From positions 1,131,009-1,169,050 of the forward strand of contig MNCI01003573.1 in the NCBI GenBank assembly GCA_015680685.1: a stretch of DNA of 38,042 bases, in the 5' to 3' direction. Of this stretch, positions 20,401 to 29,494 are shown piece by piece. Numbering within the stretch: position 1 is the first letter of the stretch; each line of letters begins with the position of its first letter. Position numbers and translations under genes: made by a program. This DNA comes from Gnetum montanum (Eukaryota; Streptophyta; Gnetopsida; Gnetales; Gnetaceae). The notes beneath the pieces are model-generated. The model did not search any database, had not been told where the DNA came from, and saw only the letters and a list, made by a program, of their open reading frames with translations.

Positions 20401-21178
20401 TGGTACAGCTAAGCCGATTCTATTTATTGTTGAAACTTAAAGAAATGTGCCAAAAATCACACATAGCATTTCATATGCTCATAATAAAAAATAACACAAC
20501 CATAACACATAACATTCTTGATTCATGGATCGGGTTCCTCCACTTTGATTCAATGTGCTCTGTTAATGTGCCCTTCATTTTGTGTTTTAGGTTGTTTGGA
20601 CTGTTTACTTAATGTTCATTTCACTTTCAGATTTATTGGATGAGTTTTTGTGATGTACAGTCTTGCACTATTGTTGCAATATCATATTCCATGTGCAATT
20701 TCTATGAACCCCACCCCTTGCCCCTCCTTAAAAAACATTTTAAAAAAATAAAAAAATGTTCAAATCCATCTCTCCATTTTTTACGATATTCTAGGTCTAT
20801 GCAAAGTATTTTAGCAAAATGTGCATTGCTGCCTCTCTAATGCATCCTTATTCTCTAATGATTTGCATTTATGCATTTCAGGTAGCCTTACAAAACTAAG
20901 TTCTTTGACCTTTCTTACACCAATGTTTGCCTCGGTATTTGGGTAAGTACAAGGAGAGATGCTAATTGCTATTATTTTGATTATAGATTTTTTTCCCTAA
21001 TGTTCAGGTTTAATTTTTTCAATGAAGTATACCATTAATTAAAATTAACAATCCTATCTCAGTTTATACTATGTGCATCATGGTCAGGTATCTTTTCTTG
21101 GATGAGACATTCTCCTCAGTCCAATTGGTTGGGGCTTTAATTACAGTGGTTGGCATCTATCTAGTTAATACACGTTAA
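8412..21178 (+). CDS. WAT1-related EamA/DMT-family transporter, chloroplast-targeted (At3g02690-like), 7 exons
   Basis: Exons are 8412-8984, 9102-9149, 10724-10846, 13080-13223, 18178-18349, 20882-20942 and 21088-21178 (TAA), totalling 1212 bp for 403 residues. All junctions are GT..AG and frame is kept. The start lies in a strong context (CGCCATGGC) after an in-frame stop. Residues 1-59 are Ala/Ser/Arg/His-rich with no acidic residue, typical of a chloroplast transit peptide. A segment with MDCVGTG (residues 69-75) follows. Two EamA halves come next, about residues 108-248 (ISPFFFWGTSMVAMKEVLP, FGLVDASCFQ, VIIDSQPLTVAVLA) and 258-400 (LWGSGEWWMLLAAQSMAIG, HMIIGGLPL, GSLTKLSSLTFLTPMFASV). About ten membrane segments are expected. 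The sequence follows my recollection of Arabidopsis At3g02690 closely, including the GLGS and DETFSS segments. EamA proteins move small metabolites across membranes; the substrate of this one is unknown. The location is probably the plastid envelope. No disabling change is seen. Confidence 0.95.
8985..9101 (+). other. Intron 1 (117 bp)
   Basis: The donor is CAG|GTGCAC and the acceptor TTGTGTCAG|GGG, phase 0. It falls between FGLVDASCFQ and GFLAEGLLKT. If retained, the frame ends after ten extra residues at 9017. Confidence 0.93.
9150..10723 (+). other. Intron 2 (1574 bp), mostly featureless
   Basis: Donor AGT|GTAAGA, acceptor GGTGTAG|GTT, phase 0. The sequence is AT-rich with no conserved coding signal apart from a SINE-like piece at 9530-9590. 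The short open frames here (for example 10479-10688) show no family resemblance. Confidence 0.9.
9528..9592 (-). mobile_element. tRNA-like SINE head (weak)
   Basis: On minus, TAGTTCAACCAG (9586-9575) resembles an A box. AAGTTTGAGCT (9544-9534) resembles a B box, with differences that are mostly C-to-T or G-to-A. Spacing of about 31 bp fits a tRNA-like promoter. Only the head is recognisable. Confidence 0.35.
10847..13079 (+). other. Intron 3 (2233 bp)
   Basis: Donor GAG|GTAAGT, acceptor TTTTTTCAG|GGT, phase 0. It contains a degraded LINE endonuclease region at about 11380-12090. The rest (10847-11370 and 12100-13070) is AT-rich without recognised content. Confidence 0.9.
11380..12090 (+). 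pseudogene. LINE endonuclease fragment in intron 3
   Basis: The + strand encodes CGDFNARIGSKHND at 11398-11439. This is the GDFNA motif of the exonuclease-endonuclease-phosphatase domain used by non-LTR retrotransposons to nick DNA. Further on come DLIILNG..FPSSSKFTLKKG (about 11560-11625) and a KKWFDEEY segment (about 11940-11965), which match the normal order downstream of that motif. Stops are frequent and no reverse transcriptase follows. It is an old, truncated insertion in the same direction as the host gene. Confidence 0.7.
13478..13545 (+). mobile_element. tRNA-like SINE head (weak)
   Basis: TAGCCTATTGG (13483-13493) is close to the A-box consensus. TGTTGAATCCT (13519-13529) resembles a B box with three differences. 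The spacing is suitable. The A-box-like string resembles that of the 6840 element, so both may belong to one family. Confidence 0.35.
13950..15720 (-). pseudogene. L1-like LINE: ORF1 (DUF4283 and zinc knuckle) and endonuclease start
   Basis: On minus, the region first encodes a DUF4283-like ORF1 domain with LEWSLVGMLVSIGARLW and IFQTLEDMNLVLQRGP (about 15690-15480). A segment with WIPFLKTLGSFFGEF follows (about 15360-15300). A CCHC-type zinc knuckle, CDYCGKSNHLMKIY (about 15137-15096), has Tyr in place of the last Cys. The endonuclease start comes next, with VTNFYGPQGS (14182-14153) and WIIDGHFN (14093-14070, normally GDFN). ORF1 of plant L1 LINEs binds RNA. Stops and frameshifts are common and no RT is seen. 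The order matches a plant L1. Confidence 0.75.
15735..16234 (-). mobile_element. LTR-like fragment (probably copia) in intron 4
   Basis: On minus, a G/A-rich stretch reading TTTGAGGATGGTGGGAT precedes TGAAAGACATCT at 16234. This resembles the end of copia pol, the polypurine tract and the LTR start. A TATA box (16062-16069) and a poly(A) signal GAATAAAGC (15840-15832) follow in the right order. U3 carries several AGACATCT/AGATGTCT motifs (16142-16231). A CT-rich run (about 16006-16030) and a short AC run (15931-15942) lie in the R/U5 part. The 3' limit (GCTCTTCATCA, about 15735) is uncertain. An L1 fragment begins directly downstream. Confidence 0.55.
17530..18000 (-). pseudogene. RTE-type LINE, 3' end of ORF and 3' UTR
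   Basis: On minus, PAILYGVECCAVQKRHEQQ (about 17953-17897) matches the C-terminal region of plant RTE reverse transcriptases. MVWTYARRLDN (normally WFGHVQRRP) and GRPKKT..EKMMKDDLKKL follow (about 17755-17610), then the end signature with VADL and the 3' string AATGAGGTCCGCTACATAAG on +. These elements copy themselves by target-primed reverse transcription and are often 5' truncated, as here. Stops are present. Confidence 0.85.
18350..20881 (+). other. Intron 5 (2532 bp)
   Basis: Donor AGAG|GTAAGT followed by a T-run, acceptor GCATTTCAG|GTAGC, phase 1 (splits a Gly codon). The inside is AT-rich. I see a SINE-like head near 20.37 kb and nothing else recognisable; 18.5-19.9 kb holds no conserved peptide on either strand. 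Confidence 0.9.
20340..20396 (-). mobile_element. tRNA-like SINE head (weak)
   Basis: On minus, TGGTTCAGCTAG (20392-20381) resembles an A box and AGTTCAAGTCA (20355-20345) a B box, spaced as in a tRNA. The body cannot be delimited. Confidence 0.4.
20943..21087 (+). other. Intron 6 (145 bp)
   Basis: Donor TTTGG|GTAAGT, acceptor ATGGTCAG|GTATC, phase 2. It splits the Gly codon between ASVFG and YLFLDETFSS. Confidence 0.93.
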
Positions 21179-22699
21179 CATCTGACCAGAGAGTGGTTTG
21201 TATAGTGGTATGGTCTTGCCAGTTATCAATTAACATTGCTAAGCACTTGTAGACAGCAAGTAAAATCTTTTAATATGATACAATTACAATATTACTTTGC
21301 AGTCCAGCTATGTAATATTCTGCGGCAATTCATTCAAGGAGCTGCAGATATGCATGAGCAGACTGGACTATTTCAGGCATGCTGCAATTGTGTAACAAAT
21401 TTTACGCATGAACAGCGTCTGTTGGTTTCCCCTCCATAAAATTAATTTGCAGCTTTGAACTTGTATAATTTCTGTTCTATATTAGTTTTCACAGTGAACA
21501 CCATGCATATTATATTTATATCCTCCATGTAAATAATAGTTCACAACATTTTGGTTGCACTTGGTCAAGTTTGCAGCTTTTTAGATTGTTTATAAACCTA
21601 AATTTCTCGGCATTGGCAATATTTATTTCAAATTGGACATAAAATGTTGTAGACTTTGATGGAATCTTTCAATTTCCATTATGAACAACAGCTTCTATTG
21701 AAAGTTTGAATCGAAAAGTAACAGATAATTACCGATATACATGGAGATTCACGTGTTTATGCGTCATTATAATAGTTACTCAAATTTCAACTGATATGCA
21801 ATGGAAAATGCAATCAAACCCATTACAGCAACCTAATTGTTTTTCATGGATGATAAGGAAATTAGAGTCTCGTAGTAACCAACCAGTCAAATTTATATCA
21901 TTTTTTAAGACACTATTTTATCAAAGGTCGAATTTGGGCATTATAGGTGTTAAAAAGGGTTTTCAATTATGCAAGGCATGTTTATGCGAAGTAGGGTTTT
22001 GCAATGATCTTCATAACCATAAAAGAGTTTTCTATGCTATATATTGTTGAATCATCAGGGTATGGTATAGTAAGGCAAAAATGTACTACAGGGACAACTA
22101 TGGATGTTAATAACAATGGATAAATAGAGATTTTCAGATCAGAATTGTTTTTGAAAAAAAATAACCTTACATACAGTAAATAAGGCAAATGATAGTTTAT
22201 CTTAAAAAGCTTCATATATTCGTATAAGAAAATATTGATCACGCAAAAGAAATTTAGCATGCTAAGAGGAACAAGGTTGCAATTAGTAATATGGTTCATA
22301 TAAAGCTTTATGATACAAAGTAAAGATTTTATTCATGAAAGTATAGATGTATTTGGGTTTAAATTTTTGGCTGACATTTAGGATGAGTGAATTTTCAAGA
22401 GAATTATGGAACCTTTGGGTGTATATCTTTAGCAGGATAGATTCACAAAGGTCACTAAGTCTTTTCAAATATGTTAAGGGCTTAGATTTTGACCAAATAA
22501 TATAAACTATTTTTAAGAAATTGAGTTATAGTTAGCTAAGGTAGATGCATGAAGATTCATGTTTGTTTTGATACTTTTTTTTTTATTAAGTTGAGTCTCA
22601 AAATAGTAGTGTAGATATTGAAATGAAAGTCCTATATTTTTTTGTAAAATAGGATCTAAAACCTTGTAATTTATTTTTAAAAAGATTAAAGGAGACATG
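21179..22699 (+). other. 3' flank of the EamA gene
   Basis: This includes the 3' UTR, whose end I cannot place: no AATAAA is seen in the first few hundred bases, only variants such as ATAAAA near 21436 and AAATAA near 21530. The rest is AT-rich. Open frames at 21706-22050 and 21982-22299 have no recognisable family and look like chance. Confidence 0.5.
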
Positions 22700-24292
22700 T
22701 AATATTTTTTATAATTCTTTTATTAAAATTCAAATTGATGGGTCGATGTAATTAATGTCTTTTTATATTTCCTTAGTTTTGTCTATGGGCAAAGTCATAT
22801 CAATGATCCTATGATTTGGCCCCATTAAAATTTTGTATATTCAAAATGGCCTTTCCCATGTGTATAATGGTTGGAATTGCAAGAAAATAAAGCTATTTGA
22901 AATTTCTTATCTCCATTAATTCAACATTTCTCTTCATTTATTTAGCATTCATTATCACTATCTCAACATTGATTCATCAAATACTTAACAGTGGTATTAG
23001 AGCAAAGCTTATTTAATATCTTATTATCATGACAACGTAGGAAATTACAATGTTCTATTGTTTTCAATAGGTCTCAAGATTTTAGCCTATGGACCCACAT
23101 GATGCAAGGATTGCTTGAACATAATGATTAGTAGGATATTGATTAGAATGGATTTGGATTTGAACATGACTTTAAAAACTACGCAAATCAAAATTAAAAA
23201 GATATGAAAAAAAGAATAATTTGATCCTCATAATGTTTTTTATAATTCTTTTATTAAAATTCAAATTGATGGGTCGATGTAATTAATGTCTTTTTATATT
23301 TCCTTAGTTTTGTCTATGGGCAAAGTCATATTAATGATCTTATGATTTGGCCCCATTAAAATTTTGTATATTCAAAATGGCCTTTCCCATGTGTATAATG
23401 GTTGGAATTGCAAGAAAATAAAGCTATTTGAAATTTCTTATCTCCATTAATTCAACATTTCTCTTCATTTATTTAGCATTCATTATCACTATCTCAACAT
23501 TGATTCATCAAATACTTAACAGTGGTATTAGAGCAAAGCTTATTTAATATCTTATTATCATGACAACGTAGGAAATTACAATGTTCTGTTGTTTTCAATA
23601 GGTCTCAAGATTTTAGCCTATGGACCCACATGATGCAAGGATTGCTTGAACATAATGATTAGTAGGATATTGATTAGAATGGATTTGGATTTGAACATGA
23701 CTTTAAAAACTACGCAAATCAAAATTAAAAAGATACGAAAAAAAGAATAATTTGATCCTCATAATGTTTTTTATAATTCTTTTATTAAAATTCAAATTGA
23801 TGGGTCGATGTAATTAATGTCTTTTTATATTTCCTTAGTTTTGTCTATGGGCAAAGTCATATCAATGATCCTATGATTTGGCCCCATTAAAATTTTGTAT
23901 ATTCAAAATGGCCTTTTCCATGTGTATAATGGTTGGAATTACAAGAAAATAAAGCTATTTGAAATTTCTTATCTCCATTAATTCAACATTTCTCTTCATT
24001 TATTCAGCATTCATTATCATTATCTCAACATTGATTCATCAAATACTTAACAGTGGTATTAGAGCAGAGCTTATTTAATATCTTATTATCATGACAACGT
24101 AGGAAATTACAATGTTCTATTGTTTTCAATGGGTCTCAAGATTTTAGCCTATGGACCCACATGATGCAAGGATTGCTTGAACATAATGATTAGTAGGATA
24201 TTGATTAGAATGGATTTGGATTTGAACATGACTTTAAAAACTACGCAAATCAAAATTAAAAAAATATGAAAAAAAGAATAATTTGATCCTCA
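22700..24292 (+). repeat. Three tandem 531-bp units: copia LTR end + primer site + gag start
   Basis: Units run from about 22700, 23231 and 23762, with a constant 531-bp offset and only about 5-7 hand-counted differences between copies. Each unit contains an AT-rich LTR part with an AATAAAGC poly(A) signal, an LTR end ..ACTTAACA, the primer-site motif TGGTATTAGAGC (at about 22992, 23523 and 24054; plant copia uses TGGTATCAGAGC, complementary to initiator tRNA-Met), and the start of a copia-like gag. A fourth unit starts (TAATGTTTTTT) but continues as normal gag. Confidence 0.93.
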
Positions 24293-24650
24293 TAATGTTT
24301 TTTGCTAATGTTTTTGAAATTATCCAAGCTAGGTTTAGCCTTTACAAGATAGCCAAAGAAGTATGGAATCACCTTTAGTTGGCATATAAAGGAAACCTAG
24401 ACAATCAATAAATTCAGTAGCTTATATACAAGAAAGAGTTTCATTCATTAGAGATAGAAAAAAAATTTAAAATTAAAAACATTGAAGATTTTTTTATCAA
24501 ATTGTAAAATAGTGATAGGGGTTTCGCTAGCTATGATTAATGAGATTATATCATATGGAACACAATGTGATCTAGTTGTAAGCTTCAAAGATGATGTTGA
24601 GTGGATTGCCAAGAATATTCATGTATATCATTGCATTTAATAAGTATATA
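24120..24650 (+). pseudogene. Copia-like gag fragment continuing from the third repeat
   Basis: Downstream of the third primer site the + strand reads LILIMFFANVFEIIQARFSL and YKIAKEVWNHL (about 24282-24380), then IVIGVSLAMINEI (about 24512-24550). The KEVWNHL segment resembles the AKE[MV]WDxL motif of Ty1/copia Gag. Several stops interrupt it. No protease, integrase or RT follows before the next LTR-like segment, so only the 5' end of a copia element is present. Confidence 0.6.
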
Positions 24651-24679
24651 AGAGATCATAGAATGGAAAACTTAAGGAT

Positions 24680-25730
24680 TGTTGAACTTAAAAAGGGGGC
24701 CAGGGGTGGGCGTGGTTGGGTGGTTGGGGGCAGATGAATAAGTTCACCAATTTCGAACTTAATGATATACACACACCAAATTTTAACGTGGTTCCCGAAC
24801 TTGGGTAGTTCACACTCAGAGGGTAGATCACAAGCACACCTCCAGACTTTGTTGCTTTCAAAATATAGTTGAAGGGTCCACACCTTGTATAGTCTTCAAG
24901 CCTTGCTCCAAAGTGTTGTACCGCAACACCAATCACCTAACCTTGCAAGGTCCTATCAGGCTTGGAAATGTGGTTTCAAGGCTTCCACAACCTTTACAAT
25001 CTAGAGCTTTGCCCTGGAGTGTTGTACTGTAGCACCAACAACTCAATCCTACAAGATCTCGGCAAACTCAAGCACATCAACCTCGTAGGACAACAAAAAC
25101 AAGAATTACAAGGGATAATTGCAACACACTTTACAATGCCAAAATGATAAGACAATGAGGAGCAACAGAGAATTCAATGATTACAAATGATTGTACAATA
25201 AATACAATAAGGCTTACACATTTCCAAATGCACATCAAGTTTTCTTATAGCTATCGTGTTTTTAAATCCATCTTAGAACTTGTGCAATAGCTAGCTAATA
25301 GTCATTAACAGTCATGGGAGACATCTTCTTTATGCCTGGGACATATTTTTGAATTTGTCTTCAATTTTGGGAAGACATATTTGTTTCATGAAAGATATTT
25401 TTCTGAAGTCTTCATTTTGGAAGACATCTTTGTCTTGTGGAAGATGTCTTTTTGGTATTGGCTTTCATTCGGTGAAGACATCTTTTTGTGATGAAGATGT
25501 CTTTGCTGGTGAAAGACGTCTGTTGTTTCTTGAAGATGTCTTTGCCTAAGATTACTCCGATTCTACCAAGATGTCTACTATTTTTCAAAGATATCTTTCT
25601 TTTACTTTCTTTGTCTTTTGAATTGATCATTCCTTATCCATAGCCTTACTCAATGTTGTCTTGCAAGCACAACAATTTTAGACATGCAAACAAACTTATC
25701 TTCCATTTTTCTTAATGTTTTGACATACCA
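24680..25730 (-). mobile_element. LTR-like segment, minus strand (boundaries approximate)
   Basis: On minus, the segment starts with a U3-like array of AAGACATCTT/AAGATGTCTT motifs (25319-25600). It ends with GAACCACGTTAAAATTTGG followed by TGTGTG-type sequence (about 24795-24765), a string common near the 3' part of plant LTRs. No clear TATA box, primer site or terminal repeats were found, so it is a degraded or truncated copy. The motif array is shared with the LTR at 15735-16234. Confidence 0.45.
25319..25600. repeat. Array of about 12 AAGA(C/T)(A/G)TCTT motifs in both orientations
   Basis: AAGACATCTT and its reverse complement AAGATGTCTT, plus variants such as AGACGTCT and AGATATCT, recur about every 15-30 bp: near 25319, 25370, 25395, 25423, 25440, 25476, 25494, 25513, 25533, 25570 and 25588. 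Some variants are perfect palindromes. It resembles a binding-site array in a U3 region. Confidence 0.75.
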
Positions 25731-25978
25731 AAACCAAAAGGTCTACAAAGCCTGTATTATCATACTGGAAAGTAGAGAGAATATTTATAATTTTCTATTT
25801 TATGATTTTTATTGGTTTTATGAATATTAGAATAAAAAAATAATAAACACACATGCCTCTTAGTCACACAGAAAGCAATACATGGCTCTTAGTCACAACC
25901 TTGATGGCCTAACACGATGTCATATAGTTTTGATCTCCTTAGGTAAGGATAAATTGTCACAGCTTGATGAAACCAAAA

Positions 25979-26439
25979 TGAAATAAATATTTTTATTGTT
26001 TTAATATTTAAGGCATCAATAGTAGAACAAAGGGAAAATCCTAAGCTTTATTCACTATGCAAGCACTAGATTCTACATCAACCAAATGGTTCTAGGCTAC
26101 ATAAGCAAGGTATCACTCTTATAGAGTCTAGCTACATTTGAGAAAGCGATGAATTAAAGCACACACATAAATAGAAAAAAAATCATCTTACCTAAGAGAA
26201 GAAGAGCTCTTCTTAAAACCAAATGTCAAAAGCCAAATAAAATGTTTAAGTATGAATTATTATGCATGAGAGCTCATCCAAGGTATTTATACTTTTCATG
26301 ACATAATGACAAAGGTTTGTTAGTGCCCAAACATCAACATAGCCTAGGTCAACTCAATTCACACCATGAGCAAAGTGGCTAAACCAAGCCTAGTAGGGGG
26401 ATGCGTTAGCATTCCTATGTTGACATAGGGTAGTCAACA
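25979..26439 (-). mobile_element. LTR (probable 3' LTR), minus strand
   Basis: On minus, a G-rich tract (ATTTGGGGGGATG, 26452-26440) precedes TGTTGAC at 26439. A TATA box (26284-26291) and a poly(A) signal GAATAAAGC (26053-26045) follow, and the LTR ends near TTTCA at 25979. A polypurine tract directly upstream makes this a 3' LTR whose internal part would lie to the right, but nothing recognisable remains there. Length is about 461 bp. The family is unknown. Confidence 0.6.
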
Positions 26440-26711
26440 CATCCCCCCAAATCACACTTCTCACTACTAGTTTTGGATGAAAGTCAAAACACCAAGGAAC
26501 ATGTTGATAGGACCCTAGGATGCCTAAATGAAGCCAAAAACATCCTAAGGAACCCAGAACATGCATAAAACATGGAAGTGTGACATAGGAGGCAAGGATG
26601 CAAACATGGAAGGTATAAATCTTAACTGCACATGCTAGAACTACAAATACAAGGTGTGTGAAATACTTCTAGAGTCCAAGGCTTATAATGGACTTACAAC
26701 TTTGTAGCCCA
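26440..26711. other. Unassigned stretch between two LTRs
   Basis: About 270 bp without recognised coding sequence. It may be the remnant internal end of the minus-strand LTR element to its left. Confidence 0.4.
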
Positions 26712-27526
26712 TGATGCATTGACACAACTATGTTGATGTAGTAGCATTTATTTCCTATATATATGAATCCACCTACCCTATTAATGATATCCATTAATGC
26801 ATAGGTAGAGAAAATCGGTTAGTTTACTTGTAAAAGTTAGTAATAATTAATGAGTGCTTGTTTTGTGGTCTAAAATAATTGTATAGAGTTTTTATTCAAG
26901 TGCATTGTACTAGGACACCTTGCATGATGATAATAAAGATTAGGATTGTTACATTCCATTTTAGCATTCTAACTTAACTTAGATTTTTCTTTCTATGTTC
27001 CTTGCTTTTTTGTACATATATATTAATGTTTACTTTCTTATGCACTTAGTTAATAATTTACTTTTAAATGTAAATTAAACATGGTAGAATGAGTATGATT
27101 GATTTCGAGCATAAAAATGTATTGTTTGGTAATTATCCCAATAGTTCTCTTACTTGGTGCATCCAACAATAAAAACTTGGTAACCTAGTAATGATTACAT
27201 GAGTTCAAAATGCGTATGGTAAATCAAGAATGGATGGCCATTGCCTAGCCTAGTTTAGAATTTACTTATTTTTCTTAGAATAATTAGATTAAATTTCTAT
27301 ATTTTAATATTTTTTTAATAATATCCACACATGAATTATCATATGTATCAATTGTACTTAACCATAAAGATTAAAATCCATATAAGTATAGTTGAAAAGA
27401 CAACGACTTGTAATAAATTCTTAACCATCTAGAAATCATACTAGTCTAGTCCATAGATTATAATCACGTTACTTACACCACTTGTGATTTCTATGGTTGC
27501 ATGTAGGAATTACTTGTTGTTCATCA
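26712..27526 (+). mobile_element. Element C 5' LTR (gypsy)
   Basis: It runs from TGATGCATT to TTCATCA, about 815 bp, close to the 809 and 831 bp of the element B and A LTRs. It holds a TATATATA box (about 26756-26764) and the shared poly(A) segment (26890-26938). The 3' end is fixed by the primer site that follows. The 5' end is less certain. The sequence is strongly diverged, suggesting the oldest of the related LTRs. Confidence 0.75.
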
Positions 27527-27544
27527 TTGGCATCCTTGTTGGGG
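27527..27544 (+). other. Element C primer-binding site
   Basis: TTGGCATCCTTGTTGGGG directly follows the LTR end TCATCA. It resembles TGGCGCCGTTGCCGGGG (tRNA-Asp type) after several changes. Confidence 0.7.
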
Positions 27545-27659
27545 TTTAGTGGTAGTGTTTTAGATTAGTTTATATTATATTATAAATGATCCCAGTTAGA
27601 AAAATTAACAACTTATCTTCTAAGAAATTATACATTAATAAGGTCACACTTGCCAATTC

Positions 27660-28549
27660 AATATATCCACTTCTTATAGAAATGATTCCTCGCCTGTTGA
27701 TAATACAAGGGGTAATGATCTAACCAATAGGAATGATGATATGTCCTACCAAGTCAAAGTGATATACTATCATCTAGATCCATACTATTCAAAATTTACC
27801 TTTGTTTTTCATTAGACTGAACACATGAGATGGAGGAACTTGCAAAACAACATTGCCTTATTACTTAATCAAGTAGCTCCATTAATGCTTACCACTACAT
27901 TGATGAAGCTTGGATTGAAAGCTATTGCAAATGAATATATAGTAATTGATGAAGTGTCCAAGCCTTATTAATCCATATTAGCCCAACTTAGAAAAGATTA
28001 TTTCAATAAGACATGCCATGAAGCTACTAAGGGAAAGGATCTCAATGTCTCATTAACATCTCTATCAAAAAAAGAAGATAGCAATTGCTAATTAGGAACA
28101 ACCATCTTCAAAAGCCTTATATCTTCAATGTAGAGGAAGTAAGTAATCCATGGTTGTGCTCTGTCATGGCATGTAACCAAGAGAGGAGAAGAATAATATT
28201 TAATACTAGGAGGTCCTTGAGGCCTAGGCTTTCTAGCTAGAAGTAAAGAAATAACCAAAGAGGTTTGGGAAGGAGAGCAAGATAGCATGGTTCTCTTAGT
28301 TCTCCATCATCTTCATCATCCTCATCATCATGATTTGACAAGAATGATTGTTGGCAAAGAGGAATAGGCCAAGATAGACAACCAAGTAGAAATAATAGAA
28401 GGAATTAATATAGACAACATGATTGAAATAGAAATGGAGGTCAAGATGGTAATCAAGATAGAGATAGAAATAGAGGCCATGGGCACAGACATGGTAAGAG
28501 GCATAGTAGGAGATAGATAATGGGTCATGATCATGATAGATACCATTAT
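27660..28549 (+). pseudogene. Element C gag, interrupted by element B
   Basis: The + strand reads HLDPYYSKFTFVFH, then TEHMRWRNLQNNIALLLNQV (about 27769-27888), aligning with the Gag segments of elements A and B (HLDEYIPNFTFILH and DEQLHWCDLESNIVLPPD in A). Further on are a Ser run (about 28295-28335) and an Arg/Asn/His-rich segment with DRDRNRGHGHRHGK (about 28460-28500), as in the other two gags. Reading stops at 28549, where the element B LTR starts. The rest of C should lie beyond the right edge of the window. Confidence 0.7.
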
Positions 28550-29358
28550 TGATGAGCCACGATATTGCGTATGCGATATCGTGGCCTTCCATGAGATATC
28601 ACGTACACGATATCCCAGCTTGCCTCGTTGCCTATAAATAAGAGGTGGGCGCACTTGGTTTGCATAGTTAGTCTTAGTTTCTTATCCAAACTCTTGCCTT
28701 TTCTCCCTCTTAGAGTTAGAATTATTTCTGCATGCCCACAATAGGAGTCATAAAGTAAACAGATCCTTATTTGAGCATTGTGTACCTGAGCACACCTTGT
28801 GTATGACAATAAAGATGAACTTTGTGATAAACCTTGCATCATTCAAAATAGATTAATTAATGTTAATTATTGTTACTTAATGATTTTCTTAGTTAATTAA
28901 TGATTCTCTCTCATCCTACAACTCTCCTAAGTAAGCACACACAGTACGATCACTTTGAGCATACGTGTAACACTTGGTAACCTAGTAACGATTAACGTTT
29001 GGTAATTCCAGTAGTGTTGCATTGGTTCAGATGTGTACGAAAAGTGAGAATAGATACTGGTGTTAGGATCAGTTAGAGCCTAGCTAATAAGTAGTCAAAT
29101 TAAATTATTTACTTAGTTATCTCTCTCCTCCCTTATTAGCAGCAGGACATAAAATCAAAAAAAGTATAAAAATCATATGCCTCAAGTTTACTTAACCATA
29201 CAATTGTGACATATAAGTAAGCTTGGGAAGATAATGATTGATCAACCCATTCTTGTTCCACAAAGGCGTATAAGCACTTAGTCCTTGGAATTTGACCGGA
29301 TCATGCGTGGATGCTCGTATTCGTATGGTTGAGTGTAGGGATACCTCGCTGCTCATCA
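28550..29358 (+). mobile_element. Element B 5' LTR
   Basis: It runs from TGATGAG to CTCATCA, 809 bp. GATATC palindrome copies lie at about 28560-28615, the TATA box at 28633-28640 and the poly(A) segment at 28765-28814. It begins directly after the element C gag. Confidence 0.95.
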
Positions 29359-29378
29359 TTGGCACTATTTCCAGGGAC
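29359..29378 (+). other. Element B primer-binding site
   Basis: TTGGCACTATTTCCAGGGAC follows the LTR end. It corresponds to the tRNA-Asp-type site TGGCGCCGTTGCCGGGGA with changes that are mostly transitions. Confidence 0.8.
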
Positions 29379-29494
29379 TTTGTTGTTTGTGTGTTAACCA
29401 AAACATAGGAAACCTTTCACATCATTGGAATGAACCCTTAGGGTTGGTTAAAAAAAAAATAAATAATAATACATTGCACAGTAAATAGAAAATC

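Noticed and set aside
21706-22299. Open frames of 114 and 105 codons downstream of the EamA gene
   Set aside because: AT-rich, no recognised motif, overlapping on opposite strands; consistent with chance.
22700-24292. CRISPR-like or satellite array
   Set aside because: Only three long units containing a retroelement primer site and gag; no short repeat-spacer pattern.
25955-25978. Second primer site (TGGTTTCATCAAGC on minus) next to the LTR at 25979
   Set aside because: It differs too much from TGGTATCAGAGC, and a polypurine tract on the other side marks this as a 3' LTR.
28296-28654. Overlapping open frames of about 100 codons on minus
   Set aside because: They are the complement of the Ser- and Arg/Asn-rich gag of element C and of the start of the element B LTR; composition is repeat-driven.
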